Shown here one piece after another: positions 33,780 through 42,597 of a DNA stretch of 64,000 nucleotides. Numbering within the stretch: position 1 is the stretch's first letter; each line of letters starts with the position of its first letter. Origin of the DNA: Terriglobia bacterium (GTDB lineage: Bacteria > Acidobacteriota > Terriglobia > Bryobacterales > Bryobacteraceae). Below the pieces are notes generated by a model. The model saw nothing but the letters and a program-made list of their open reading frames with translations, did no database searches and was not told where the DNA came from. The translations under genes and the position numbers were made by a program. The stretch lies in assembly GCA_020073265.1 (NCBI GenBank), contig JAIQFN010000026.1:20600-84599 (forward strand). Direction: 5' to 3'.

Positions 33780-35906
33780 ATGACTCGCTCCTTGCCGGCC
33801 TCCATTCTCGCGGCCGCGCTCTGCATCGCCGGTTCGCTTCCGGCCGCCGAGCGCCGCCCCATCGCGGAAACAGACCTGTATTCCTTCCACTGGATCGCCA
33901 ACCCGCGCATCTCACCTGACGGGTCGCGCATCGTCTACACGCACGTCACCGTAAACCAGAAGCACGACGGCTACGAAACCGCGCTGTGGATCATCGCCTC
34001 GGCGGGAGGGCCGGCGCGCCAGTTGACCAGCGGTCCGCGCGATTCGTCTCCGCAGTGGTCGCCCGACGGCAAGCTGCTGGCGTTCGTCCGTGCCGCGGAA
34101 AAAGACGGCAAGACGCAGCCGGCCCAGCTCTACCTGCTCGCGATGGATGGCGGCGAGGCGCGCGCGATCACCGATCTGCCGAAAGGCGCGAGCGGCCCGG
34201 TGTGGTCGCCCGACGGCCGCACCATCGCGTTCTCTTCGACCACCGTGGCGGCCGATTCCGAAAAGAAGAAGGACGGCGAGGAGAAGAGCGACGTGCGCGT
34301 GATCGTCAAAGCCACGTACCGCTCCAATGGCGCCGGCTATCTGGAACCGGACCGGCCCGCGCACATCTGGACGTTGGAAGTTCCGAAGGCGCCTGTCGCC
34401 GAAAACAAACCCAAGCAAGTGACGTCCGGAGAATTCAGCGAGAACGACATTGTGTTCTCGCGCGATGGCTCGCAGATTTATTTCACTTCGCGTCGCGTCG
34501 TGGAGCCCTACTACGAGACTCCGCACACGGACCTGTATGTCGTCAACGCCGCCGGCGGCGACAGCACCAAGATCGCGGGCCTGGAAGGACCCATCCAGCA
34601 AATGGCGCTCAGCCCGGACGGCACGCGCATGGCGTTCGCGGGCGAAATCGAAGTGGGCAATGACGGCGTGGAGCGATCCTACAGCCAGCCGGACCTGTTC
34701 ATCACTTCGCTCCAGCCCGGCTCCACGCCCAAGAACCTGAGCGCGAATTACGACTACGACATCGCGAGCGGCGTGGGCGGCGACCAGGGGCCTCCGCGCG
34801 GAAGCGGGCCATCGAAACCGTTCTGGAGCAAGGACGGGCGCTTCGTCTACATCGCTTCCGCCGAGCAAGGCCGCGGGAACTTGAAGCGCATCGATGCGGA
34901 AACCGGCAAGGTGGAGCCGCTGACGGAAGGCGATCACGACGTCTTCGCCTACCACGCCACTCCGGACGCTTCCCAGGCAGCGGTGTTGATTTCGACTCCC
35001 ACCAACATCGGCGACCTGTACATTCTGGACGTGGCGTCGCGCCAGATGCGCCGGCTCACGCACATCAACGACGAGCTGTTCTCCAAGCTCAATCTCAGCG
35101 AGCCGGCCATGATCTGGTACCAGAGCTTCGACGGCAAGCGCATCCAGGCCTGGGTGCAGCGTCCGCCCGATTTTCAGGAGGGCAAGAAGTACCCGCTCAT
35201 CCTGAACATCCACGGCGGCCCGCACGCGGCTTACGGCTACACTTTCGATTACGAGATCCAGTGGATGGCGGCCAAAGGCTACGTGGTGCTGTATCCGAAT
35301 CCGCGCGGCAGCACCAGCTACGGCCAGGATTTCGGAAACGTGATCCAGTATCATTATCCGGGCGACGACTACAAAGATCTGATGGCGGGCGTGGACTCGC
35401 TCATCGCGCGCGGCTGGGTGGATCCCGAGAAGCTCGGCGTCACGGGCGGCTCCGGCGGCGGCTTGCTGACCAATTGGGTGGTCGGCCAGACCACGCGTTT
35501 CAAAGCGGCCGTGTCGCAGCGCTCCATCGCCGATTGGTCGGATTTCTGGTACACCGCCGACTTCACGCTGTTCACCCCGAGTTGGTTCCGCGGCGCGCCC
35601 TGGGAGCAGCAGGCCGACTTCAAGGCCCGCTCGCCGATCACCTATATCGATCGGGTGCAGACGCCGCTGATGCTGATCGAAGGCGAAGCCGACTACCGCA
35701 CGCCGCCCACTTCAGGAGGCGAGCAGATGTTCCGCGCGCTCAAGTACCGCAAGATTCCGACCGCGATGGTGCGCTTCCCCGGCGAATCGCACGAGCTGTC
35801 GCGCTCCGGCATGCCGCGCCATCGCGTCGAGCGCCTGGAGCACATCGTGGCGTGGTTCGACAAGTATCTTCAAGGCAAAGAGATCCACACCTACGACGTG
35901 AAGTAA
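33780..35906 (+). CDS. exported S9 family peptidase (second)
   Basis: The product is 708 aa from ATG 33780; signal peptide [20 protein letters not shown]. The N-terminal propeller carries WSPDGK/WSPDGR blades. The catalytic domain has [33 protein letters not shown] (Ser in G-G-S-G-G), [10 protein letters not shown] (Asp) and [11 protein letters not shown] (His); the triad is complete. It is similar in plan to acyl-aminoacyl-peptidase-like exported enzymes. A TACAAT hexamer at 33766-33771 sits 8 bases before the ATG with no Shine-Dalgarno, so the mRNA may be nearly leaderless. Confidence 0.9.
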   Translation: MTRSLPASILAAALCIAGSLPAAERRPIAETDLYSFHWIANPRISPDGSRIVYTHVTVNQKHDGYETALWIIASAGGPARQLTSGPRDSSPQWSPDGKLLAFVRAAEKDGKTQPAQLYLLAMDGGEARAITDLPKGASGPVWSPDGRTIAFSSTTVAADSEKKKDGEEKSDVRVIVKATYRSNGAGYLEPDRPAHIWTLEVPKAPVAENKPKQVTSGEFSENDIVFSRDGSQIYFTSRRVVEPYYETPHTDLYVVNAAGGDSTKIAGLEGPIQQMALSPDGTRMAFAGEIEVGNDGVERSYSQPDLFITSLQPGSTPKNLSANYDYDIASGVGGDQGPPRGSGPSKPFWSKDGRFVYIASAEQGRGNLKRIDAETGKVEPLTEGDHDVFAYHATPDASQAAVLISTPTNIGDLYILDVASRQMRRLTHINDELFSKLNLSEPAMIWYQSFDGKRIQAWVQRPPDFQEGKKYPLILNIHGGPHAAYGYTFDYEIQWMAAKGYVVLYPNPRGSTSYGQDFGNVIQYHYPGDDYKDLMAGVDSLIARGWVDPEKLGVTGGSGGGLLTNWVVGQTTRFKAAVSQRSIADWSDFWYTADFTLFTPSWFRGAPWEQQADFKARSPITYIDRVQTPLMLIEGEADYRTPPTSGGEQMFRALKYRKIPTAMVRFPGESHELSRSGMPRHRVERLEHIVAWFDKYLQGKEIHTYDVK

Positions 35907-35937
35907 CCGGCGCACCGCGGTACGACGGCGTTTAGAA

Positions 35938-36384
35938 TCAAGCCAGCCGCTCATCCAAGCGGTGTTCGTGCACGCGAATGATTTTTAGGCGCGCGCTTTC
36001 GGAATGGCTCGGGTTGACCAGCACGTTCCATGTGGCCGCCGCCACCACGGAAGGCACGCGGAGCAGCGCTGTGCGGCCAGACCGCAACCACTCGTCGCCG
36101 ATTCGACGCGTTCGAGCGGCGTGGACCGGCCAATCCGATCCCAACATGTTCAGGTCCGCGGCGTCCGCTGCGATATCATCCGGCGCATTGATTTCTAGGT
36201 AGCGGAACGCAACGGGAACGTCGGCGACATCGATTTCAGCGTGCACCAGAACCTCGAGTAGCGCTGTGGCCGGATTCGGCGCGCAATAGACGATCGATCG
36301 GCCGCCTGTGTGCCAGCGCCCCGACGCTCGCAAGCCGCCTGTCCCTTCGACCGAAGGATGGTTGCTGACTCGCTAGTGGATCAC
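35938..36384 (-). pseudogene. RES-domain toxin with a stop at codon 4
   Basis: The expected start is GTG at 36384, overlapping the TGA of the antitoxin gene (GTGA), as usual for this pair. The frame reads V-I-H-stop(TAG, 36373-36375)-R-V-S-N-H-P-S-V-E-G-T-G-G-L-R-A-S-G-R-W-H, where family members have 'W-R-I-S-N-H'. A single TGG to TAG change fits. The rest is intact to the natural stop at 35938 (GGRSIVYCAPNPATALLEVL, then ATWNVLVNPSHSESARLKII). The only later start (TTG 36333) would omit the conserved N-terminal strands. RES toxins degrade NAD+; this one is probably off. Confidence 0.65.
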
Positions 36385-36833
36385 GCCGCCATGCCGTCGT
36401 CGATTTGGATCAGCAGCTCCTCCACGATGCGCGCGCCGGCCCCGGTGGCCAGCAGATCAATCGGCGACCTCCCGCGGAATTGACGCTTGGGCTTGCGCAG
36501 CCAGCGCCACGCGCGGTCGCTCTCGGCGAAAACCTCCTCCGCCAGCGACGCGACCCAGGCCACGCGAACCGCCCGGTCTGATTCTTCCGTGGAAAGATCC
36601 TGATGCTTCGCCAGCCGGTGAGCCAGCGTTCTGCGCGCCACGATCAGGTTGTAGATCTCGCCGCTGGAAAAGCCGCCTCGCATCAACGCACGGATCGCGC
36701 GGGCCGGAAGGCGTTTCTCGATCAACGCCACCACGTCGCGCTCGGAACGAATCCGCGAAACTCCGAGCTTCCCGCGCAATCGGGCGTAGAAGTCATCCTG
36801 TGCGGGTTGGGTGCTCTCAGTCTGCGTTGGCAA
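36381..36833 (-). CDS. Xre/MbcA/ParS-type antitoxin (DUF2384)
   Basis: The product is about 150 aa from TTG 36833. A TTG at 36863 is in frame but lies inside the promoter/operator. The sequence contains RLRGKLGVSRIRSERDVVAL, IEKRLPARAIRALMRGGFSS, an Xre-like helix-turn-helix (IYNLIVARRTLAHRLAKHQD), and the C-terminal DUF2384 domain (RKPKRQFRGRSPIDLLATGA), whose end inserts into the RES toxin. It is intact although its toxin is broken. A -10/-35 pair and a 7-bp inverted repeat immediately upstream suggest autoregulation. Confidence 0.8.
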   Translation of the reverse strand: MPTQTESTQPAQDDFYARLRGKLGVSRIRSERDVVALIEKRLPARAIRALMRGGFSSGEIYNLIVARRTLAHRLAKHQDLSTEESDRAVRVAWVASLAEEVFAESDRAWRWLRKPKRQFRGRSPIDLLATGAGARIVEELLIQIDDGMAA

Positions 36834-36842
36834 TCTGCCTTC

Positions 36843-36873
36843 ACTATAGGGGCAAGTTGCCAAAGGGGCAACT
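36843..36873 (-). promoter_or_regulatory. promoter and operator of the RES/Xre operon
   Basis: On the minus strand TTGCCC (36871-36866), a 17-base spacer and TATAGT (36848-36843) form a good sigma-70-type promoter. The inverted repeat AGTTGCC-5 bases-GGCAACT (36855-36873) overlaps the -35 and spacer, a natural site for antitoxin repression. The TTG start follows 9 bases after the -10. Confidence 0.6.
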
Positions 36874-36981
36874 GAGCTGTTTCCGGGGAGGAGCCGTCAA
36901 GTCAGCATTGACCGTTACCGGCGATGCAACGCCCGAGCTGCAGGCGCATAATAAAGATGCAAGAAGTAACGCGGACCCTGT

Positions 36982-36987
36982 TATAAT
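36982..36987 (+). promoter_or_regulatory. putative -10 box for the CHAT gene
   Basis: A perfect TATAAT lies 67 bases before the chosen ATG at 37055. No convincing -35 is seen at 16-18 bases, so an alternative sigma factor or activator may be used. Confidence 0.4.
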
Positions 36988-37054
36988 CGCCGCAGCACTG
37001 TAAGTACCAACCTTCGTCCAACGCTGCTTGGACATTTTCATTGCTTTTCTAACG

Positions 37055-38449
37055 ATGCCCAGGCGTGTGTCTGTAGTCTTCTTAATCTTGTTGTGTCTCG
37101 CGACTTCGGCCAGGTCCCCCAGGAAACAGGTCTGGCTGGAGCAATCCTCACGGGGTGGAACCGCATCCGCTGGCCAATTGCGCGCTTCTACTCAAGCCCA
37201 GGCAGTCGAGGCGCTGCTGGCGCGAAATCCTCCAGCCGTCACTGAAGCATTCCTTACTGTCGAACGCGATCGCAGCTTCGATTTTGGGGAAACGAACCCA
37301 ACTTCACGCACCACGCCGGAGAGTTTCGCCCACATCGCGCTGCCGAATATTCAGCACGGCATCAGTCCTGACGAAGCCGTGCTCAGCCTGTATCTCGGCA
37401 CGCAGTCTTCCTGCTTGTGGGCGGTCACGCAAGAAGGCTTTGAATTTCATCGTCTCGCCGCGCCAACGCAATTGGCTGCTTTAGCACATGAATTTCGGAA
37501 CGCGGTGGAATCGAATTCGCCGCATAGGGATGTACTCGGGCAAAGGCTATACCGGGAGTTGTTTGGAGAATTAAGTGCTGGCGTTAGGCGGAAGCCTCAG
37601 TGGTTAGTCATCGCCGATGACACGTTGTTCGACGTGCCATTCCCAACCCTCGTCGCAGGAAATCAGAAAGGCAATCCCGTGTACCTGGTGGAAGAGCACA
37701 GCACGCAGCGAATTTCCAGCGCTCTCACGCTCGTTCAACCCGTCCACAGGGCGGCCCGCGGCGCGTTCCTGGGTATCGGCGACGGAATCTACAATACGGC
37801 GGACCCGCGCTGGACCAGCCGGCATGGCCGAATCTCCAGTGAACTAAGAGACTCCACCTTTCAGTTGACACGACTGCCTGCCAGCGGAACCGAGTTGGCG
37901 TCCAGCGCCCGCGAATGGCGCGGCAACACCAACGTCCTGTTGACCGGCCTCGGAGCTTCCAGCGCTTCCTTCCAAGCCAGTCTGAAGATGCGGCCGCGCG
38001 TGATCCACATCGCCGCACACGTGATTCAACCGGACGGCAATGCCGGGCAGGCCTTGATCTATCTGGGCCTTTCAGAGAACGGCCGGCCCCAGACCCTGAC
38101 GCAGAACGAGATTGCCAAACTGAACGTCTCCGGTTCCACCGTGGTGATGAGCGGGTGCAGTTCGGCCGGCTTGCAGTCCGTAGAGGGCGCGGCCATCCTG
38201 GGGCTCACGCGCGCGTGGTTGTTGGCGGGAGCGCGCGCCGTGGTGGGCAGCCGTTGGGCTACCCCCGACGACACCGGCGAGTTGTTTCAGGTTTTCTACA
38301 GAGATCTGCGGGACCGTTGCGACCGCGGCGCTGACGGTCGTGTCATAGGCGCATCTCTCCAGCAGGCGCAGCAAGCCATGCTGCGTTCCTCGACGTGGCG
38401 TTCCAACCCTAGCTATTGGGGCGCTCTTTACGCGGTCGGAAAGGAGTAG
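37055..38449 (+). CDS. exported CHAT-domain (caspase-like) protease
   Basis: The product is 464 aa from ATG 37055. It begins with a signal peptide or anchor (MPRRVSVVFLILLCLATSAR). Residues about 100-225 form the pre-CHAT region (DEAVLSLYLGTQSSCLWAVT, later QWLVIADDTLFDVPFPTLVA). The caspase-like part has RVIHIAAHVIQPDGN with catalytic His322 and STVVMSGCSSAGLQSVEGAA with catalytic Cys368, then AGARAVVGSRWATPDDTGEL. Both dyad residues are present. There is no TPR array, unlike many CHAT proteins. It is followed 8 bases later by a sigma factor and then an anti-sigma gene, suggesting a protease-controlled regulon. Confidence 0.88.
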   Translation: MPRRVSVVFLILLCLATSARSPRKQVWLEQSSRGGTASAGQLRASTQAQAVEALLARNPPAVTEAFLTVERDRSFDFGETNPTSRTTPESFAHIALPNIQHGISPDEAVLSLYLGTQSSCLWAVTQEGFEFHRLAAPTQLAALAHEFRNAVESNSPHRDVLGQRLYRELFGELSAGVRRKPQWLVIADDTLFDVPFPTLVAGNQKGNPVYLVEEHSTQRISSALTLVQPVHRAARGAFLGIGDGIYNTADPRWTSRHGRISSELRDSTFQLTRLPASGTELASSAREWRGNTNVLLTGLGASSASFQASLKMRPRVIHIAAHVIQPDGNAGQALIYLGLSENGRPQTLTQNEIAKLNVSGSTVVMSGCSSAGLQSVEGAAILGLTRAWLLAGARAVVGSRWATPDDTGELFQVFYRDLRDRCDRGADGRVIGASLQQAQQAMLRSSTWRSNPSYWGALYAVGKE

Positions 38450-38457
38450 TAACCGAC

Positions 38458-39189
38458 ATGCCTGCGACTATTGGAAAAACCGATCCCAGTACAACACTGG
38501 AGCAGACCGGAAATTGGCCGGCCGGCGACTCCGCGGACGGCTCGGCCGTCGACGCGGAAACGCTCGAGACTCAAAGCCAGCCTTCCGCGCGCACTTCGGT
38601 GGATTGGGCTGAGCTGGTGGAACGCATCCAGCGCGGCGACGAGTCCGGAATGGAAGATCTCTACCGGCTGTTCGCCCGGGGCGTCCGCTTTTATCTGTGC
38701 CGTCAACTCGGATCCCAGGAACTCGAGGACAAGATTCACGATACGTTCCTGATCGTAGTTCAGGCCATCCGTCGCGGCGATCTGCGGGAGCCCGAGCGGC
38801 TGATGGGCTTCGTGCGGACGGTGGTGCGGCGTCAGGTGGCGGCGCACATCGATCACCTGGTGCACAGCCGCCGCGAGCGCTTGCACCTGGACCTGGGAGT
38901 TCGTATCGCGGATGTGCGCCGCAACCCCGAGCAAAATGCCGCGTTCCGGGAAAAGGTGGATCTCATGCTGGAGGTCCTGAAGGAGCTTTCAGAACGTGAT
39001 CGCGACATCCTGACCCGTTTCTACCTGAATGAGCAGAGCCAGGAGCAGATCTGCGAGGAAATGAACCTTTCGGAGACCCAGTTCCGCCTGTTGAAATCCC
39101 GGGCCAAAGCCCGCTTCGGCGAACTGGGCCAAAAGAAACTGCGGCACAAACAGCCGCTTTCACTTTCTTTGAGAACTTCTGCCGGCTAG
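38458..39189 (+). CDS. sigma-70 family (ECF-like) RNA polymerase sigma factor
   Basis: The product is 243 aa from ATG 38458, with AGGAG within the end of the CHAT gene. A variable 45-residue Ser/Thr/Gly-rich N-terminal extension precedes region 2 (LVERIQRGDESGMEDLYRLF, ELEDKIHDTFLIVVQAIRRG, VVRRQVAAHID). Region 4 is LKELSERDRDILTRFYLNEQ, then EQICEEMNLSETQFRLLKSR. It should direct RNA polymerase to a dedicated regulon. The placement between CHAT and anti-sigma genes suggests that its release depends on them. Confidence 0.87.
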   Translation: MPATIGKTDPSTTLEQTGNWPAGDSADGSAVDAETLETQSQPSARTSVDWAELVERIQRGDESGMEDLYRLFARGVRFYLCRQLGSQELEDKIHDTFLIVVQAIRRGDLREPERLMGFVRTVVRRQVAAHIDHLVHSRRERLHLDLGVRIADVRRNPEQNAAFREKVDLMLEVLKELSERDRDILTRFYLNEQSQEQICEEMNLSETQFRLLKSRAKARFGELGQKKLRHKQPLSLSLRTSAG

Positions 39190-39282
39190 TCGCACTCCAA
39201 CCAATAGGATTCGTCGGCTAGCTTACAGCCGCTGGACCTGAGGAATCGATGGCCCCGGTCCGGTCATCGAGGAGTTCTTGCC

Positions 39283-39846
39283 ATGAACATCGGCACTGAT
39301 TGTGACTTTCCGGATAACCTTCTGGAAAGATACGCCATGGGGAAACTTTCCGAACAGGAAAGCGCCCCCTTGGAAGAACATTTACTTGTTTGTCCCCCCT
39401 GCCAGCAGCGCCTCGACGAGTTGGATGAGTTTCTGGCCGTAACCAAAACCGCCCTGGCGGCAAAAACCCCGAGATCTCCGCAGCTCATGTGGGCGGCGGG
39501 TCTTGCCGCGGTGCTTCTCATTTTGATGGCGCCCTTGTACCACAACCCCATCACGGCAGTCACTCTGAACACCGAGCGCGGAGCAGCCGCGTTTCCACGG
39601 GTGCAGTCCGGCGGAGGCGTGCTGCTAAGAATCGACGTGACCCAGATCCCGCAACCAGATGGTTACCAGTTGGAAGTGGTGGATTCCGGAGGCCAGCCCG
39701 TGTGGCACGCGGCGGCGGAGGCTTTTCACGACGGAATCGTCACCACCGTTCCGAAGCGTCTCGCGCCAGGCAGATACTGGATCCGCCTCTACGACACCGG
39801 CAGTCCCTGGAACCTGCTGCGCGAGTACGGTCTGGACGTCGACTAG
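39283..39846 (+). CDS. membrane anti-sigma factor with zinc-finger-like N-terminus
   Basis: The product is 187 aa, with GAGGAG 8-10 bases before the ATG. The N-terminus DNLLERYAMGKLSEQESAPL, then EEHLLVCPPCQQRLDELDEF, is an anti-sigma zinc-finger (H-x3-C-x2-C, zf-HC2/ASD-like). The region around residues 68-86 (MWAAGLAAVLLILMAPLYHN) is one membrane helix. The remainder (about 100 aa) is a beta-rich exported domain: VLLRIDVTQIPQPDGYQLEV, ending LAPGRYWIRLYDTGSPWNLL. It would hold the sigma factor at the membrane. The exported domain is a plausible target for the exported CHAT protease. Confidence 0.82.
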   Translation: MNIGTDCDFPDNLLERYAMGKLSEQESAPLEEHLLVCPPCQQRLDELDEFLAVTKTALAAKTPRSPQLMWAAGLAAVLLILMAPLYHNPITAVTLNTERGAAAFPRVQSGGGVLLRIDVTQIPQPDGYQLEVVDSGGQPVWHAAAEAFHDGIVTTVPKRLAPGRYWIRLYDTGSPWNLLREYGLDVD

Positions 39847-39882
39847 CTGGTGGCGCGCGCACTCTTGCGAACGCTCAGGATC

Positions 39883-40539
39883 TTAGAACACCCGCCGGCT
39901 CAGCCTGTCCACCGTGAATTTCGCCGTGTCGGCCACCGCCATCACCGCCATCACGCCGGCCTGCACCGGATCGGTGACCACCAGGTCGGCTGCCTCGGGC
40001 ACACTGCCGGCCATGTTCAAGCTGATCACCAACAGGCCTTGCCGGCGCACTTCGCGCACGGCCTTCTCGATCTCGCCGCCCATCAACGAACCAGCCAGCA
40101 CCAATGCCCGCGCGCGCGGCAATCGCGCCACCGCCCGAACCGCATCCGCCAGCGGCTGCTCGCCCACCAGCGGAATGGTGTCCACCGAAATATGCTCGCC
40201 GCGAATGTTGTGCCGGTCGGCTTCCGAAATCGCCCCGATGGCCACCTGTCCCACCTGGGCGCCGCCGCCGACGATGATGATGCGCTTGCCGTAGATCTTC
40301 TGCAGCGTTTTGACGACCCCCACCTCTCGAACCCCGGCCAGCTTTTCGAGATCCGTCTGCAAAACGCCCGGGGAAACCGGCAAGTCGATTTCGAAATAGA
40401 TCCGCGACTCCGGGTGCTGTTCGATGATCTCCACCGAGGCGATGTCGCCATGATGCCGCGCGATGACGCCGGTCAACTCATGCAGCACGCCCGGCCCCGA
40501 CCGCGCCAGCACCACCACGCCAATGCGCTCGGCGTTCAT
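39883..40539 (-). CDS. ACT-domain protein (DUF5612-like)
   Basis: The product is 218 aa. Residues 1-75 are an ACT domain (RIGVVVLARSGPGVLHELTG, then VIARHHGDIASVEIIEQHPE). The second part is a Rossmann-like region (KRIIIVGGGAQVGQVAIGAI, later ARALVLAGSLMGGEIEKAVR, and AGSVPEAADLVVTDPVQAGV). This arrangement matches DUF5612 proteins, described mainly in methanogens and some bacteria. It is probably a ligand-binding regulator. The start overlaps the kdsC stop (ATGA), so the two are coupled, although a link to Kdo synthesis is not evident. Confidence 0.75.
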   Translation of the reverse strand: MNAERIGVVVLARSGPGVLHELTGVIARHHGDIASVEIIEQHPESRIYFEIDLPVSPGVLQTDLEKLAGVREVGVVKTLQKIYGKRIIIVGGGAQVGQVAIGAISEADRHNIRGEHISVDTIPLVGEQPLADAVRAVARLPRARALVLAGSLMGGEIEKAVREVRRQGLLVISLNMAGSVPEAADLVVTDPVQAGVMAVMAVADTAKFTVDRLSRRVF

Positions 40540-41078
40540 CGGACTTCGTACTTTCGCAGGAGATCATCCCAGTGTCCTTGGGCTTTGAGCAGAAGCTCCG
40601 CGATCTCGCGCACCGCGCCCGAGCCGCCCGGCTTCTCGGTAACGTGCATGGCGCAGCGCTTCACTTCCGGCCGCGCGTTGGCCGTGGCGATGCTCAGCCC
40701 CACCCGGTTCATCACCACCACGTCGGTCAGGTCGTCGCCCATGTACGCCACCTGGGACGCGGGAATGCCGGACTGCTTCAAGATCTCCTCCAGGATCGGG
40801 ATTTTTTCGATGTGCCCCTGATACACATACGTCATGTTGCACTGCTTGGCACGCGCTTCGGTGGCCGGCGACACGCGTCCGCTGATCAAGCCGGTCTTAA
40901 GACCCTTCCAGGACAGCCACTGCAGCGAGATGCCGTCCTGGGTGTCGAAACCCTTGCTCTCCACCATGTTGCCGGCCGGGTCCGGCACGTTGTACAGTTT
41001 GCCGTCGGTCAGCACGCCGTCCACATCCATCAGCAGCAGACGGATCCCGGCGGCCAGCTCGGTGATCGATGCGGGCAT
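40536..41078 (-). CDS. kdsC: 3-deoxy-D-manno-octulosonate 8-phosphate phosphatase
   Basis: The product is 180 aa, the normal KdsC length. The start at ATG 41078 gives the family N-terminus. HAD motif I is IRLLLMDVDGVLTDGKLYNV (D-x-D), followed by the KdsC-specific FDTQDGISLQWLSWKGLKTG and ISGRVSPATEARAKQCNMTY. Motif IV is VAYMGDDLTDVVVMNRVGLS (G-D-D). It hydrolyses Kdo-8-phosphate to Kdo for lipopolysaccharide. This supports a Gram-negative envelope. No kdsA/B/D genes are in the window. Confidence 0.92.
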   Translation of the reverse strand: MPASITELAAGIRLLLMDVDGVLTDGKLYNVPDPAGNMVESKGFDTQDGISLQWLSWKGLKTGLISGRVSPATEARAKQCNMTYVYQGHIEKIPILEEILKQSGIPASQVAYMGDDLTDVVVMNRVGLSIATANARPEVKRCAMHVTEKPGGSGAVREIAELLLKAQGHWDDLLRKYEVR

Positions 41079-41100
41079 AGTTTTCCATGGTAACTCGCCG

Positions 41101-42483
41101 CTAGTAGAGACGAATGCCCAGTTCCTGCATTTTCCGCTGGGCGCCAGCCGTGCCTTGCGTAAGCGCCGCGCCGACGATGACGTACGGTTCCCAGGTCGGA
41201 CCAGCGGCGAACGTTCGACCAATGGGATTGTCTTTCCAATCCCACACGCGGCCTCTGGCGTTGTCCACCGGCACCGGCGTGTGGTCCCAATGGCCCTTCG
41301 GATAGAAGTAGACTCCGACTGCCTGAATGAAAACGCAGTAAACCGCGACGGTCGCGAAGGCGCGCTTCACCCAGGGCCGTTCGAGAACCGGCGTTCCCAC
41401 GGCCATGAAGATGACCAGCAGCGGCAGGATCTCCGTCAGGTACCGAGGCCCCCAGCAGTAGCCTCCCCACCAGAGCGTCACGCGCGCCATCACCACCGAG
41501 TGGAGCGCCGCGAAGACAATGGCGGCGGCGAGCAGCGGCGCATGCTTTCTTCGGGCCGCGGCAGCGGCGGGTGACAGCGCGCAGAGTGCGAACACAACGA
41601 TCGGCATATAGATCAGCAGCCCGCGCCCGGGGCTGAAGAACAACCCGGCCAAACCTTTCACAATCGATCCCGCCCACATCGGAAACTCATAGGTACCGGT
41701 GGGGAGGCGAAACAGGTAGAAGTTGTAGGCGAACACCGCCAGACCCAACGCGAGTGGAGCGATCGAAAAGCGCAGCCATTCGAGGACGCTGGCACGCGCC
41801 AGCAGCAACGCCGCTCCAAGCGCCGGCAACAGGATGATGTTGCTCGGCCGGATCATCAAAGCGCAGGCGGCGCAGAATCCGCACAGCCACAGCGCCCGCG
41901 CGGAGCCGCGATTCTGGTGCCAGATCTCGAGCGACAGCAGAGCGCCGACGATGGCGAGTTCGCCGGTGGTATGCTGCCACAGCGCCTGGCTCGCGATGGA
42001 CCAGGTCGCGGTCGCCAGCGCGTACACCCAGGTCAGCCGCCAGGCCCAGTAAGCGCTGGTGAGACGTTGGAGCAGCAGCAGCAGGATCACAGCCGAAAGA
42101 GCCGCGACGGTGGTGGCCGCGAACTTTTCCAGGATTCTGGCCAGCGCCACTAGCGATCCCGGCTCCCAATCGCGCAGTCCCGGAACCGCGACGAGCGGCA
42201 GGTACAGCGGCGTCACCAGCAACCCGCCTCCGATGGGATGGCCGCTGTAATAGTGCCCGTGCGAATGCCGCAGTACGGCGTGGGCGTAGGAAACATTCTT
42301 CAGAAGCCAGGGAGCGAAGCGATCGAGCTGCACGGTGTGGTCGAGCAAGACCGCCAGAGGGATCAGGGAGGTGCACAACGAATCGCCGGAAGGGATGGGA
42401 CGCAGGTTGGAATGATAAATGAGCGAAAGCCCGCCGAACAACAGAAGGTACGGCCGCGCGGTGCGGAATCTCTGACCCAACAC
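41101..42483 (-). CDS. polytopic membrane protein, GT-C glycosyltransferase-like
   Basis: The product is 460 aa from GTG 42483. About 10-11 membrane helices are seen. The first extracytoplasmic loop has SNLRPIPSGDSLCTSLIPLA, with the acidic residue typical of GT-C enzymes. KNVSYAHAVLRHSHGHYYSG follows, then a later VVMARVTLWWGGYCWGPRYL. These features resemble acidobacterial Dol-P/undecaprenyl-P-sugar-type mannosyltransferases. It probably transfers a sugar from a lipid carrier outside the inner membrane. Donor and acceptor are unknown. It is 22 bases from kdsC on the same strand, so it may share its transcript. Confidence 0.68.
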   Translation of the reverse strand: MLGQRFRTARPYLLLFGGLSLIYHSNLRPIPSGDSLCTSLIPLAVLLDHTVQLDRFAPWLLKNVSYAHAVLRHSHGHYYSGHPIGGGLLVTPLYLPLVAVPGLRDWEPGSLVALARILEKFAATTVAALSAVILLLLLQRLTSAYWAWRLTWVYALATATWSIASQALWQHTTGELAIVGALLSLEIWHQNRGSARALWLCGFCAACALMIRPSNIILLPALGAALLLARASVLEWLRFSIAPLALGLAVFAYNFYLFRLPTGTYEFPMWAGSIVKGLAGLFFSPGRGLLIYMPIVVFALCALSPAAAAARRKHAPLLAAAIVFAALHSVVMARVTLWWGGYCWGPRYLTEILPLLVIFMAVGTPVLERPWVKRAFATVAVYCVFIQAVGVYFYPKGHWDHTPVPVDNARGRVWDWKDNPIGRTFAAGPTWEPYVIVGAALTQGTAGAQRKMQELGIRLY

Positions 42484-42597
42484 TTGAGTATAAGTTGCGG
42501 GCGGCGCCGAACAATACCGGGCGGGCGAGTGTTATGATTGAATCCAAAATCGACGATCCGTTTTCAAGCCACGTTTACGTCGAATAGGAGGAGATCT

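Noticed and set aside
36373..36375. TAG in the RES gene as a recoded (pyrrolysine or suppressed) codon
   Set aside because: No evidence of pyrrolysine machinery; a simple Trp-to-stop change explains it better.
36834..36863. TTG 36863 as the start of the DUF2384 antitoxin
   Set aside because: It lies within the inverted repeat and upstream of the -10 box, so it would not be transcribed from the visible promoter.
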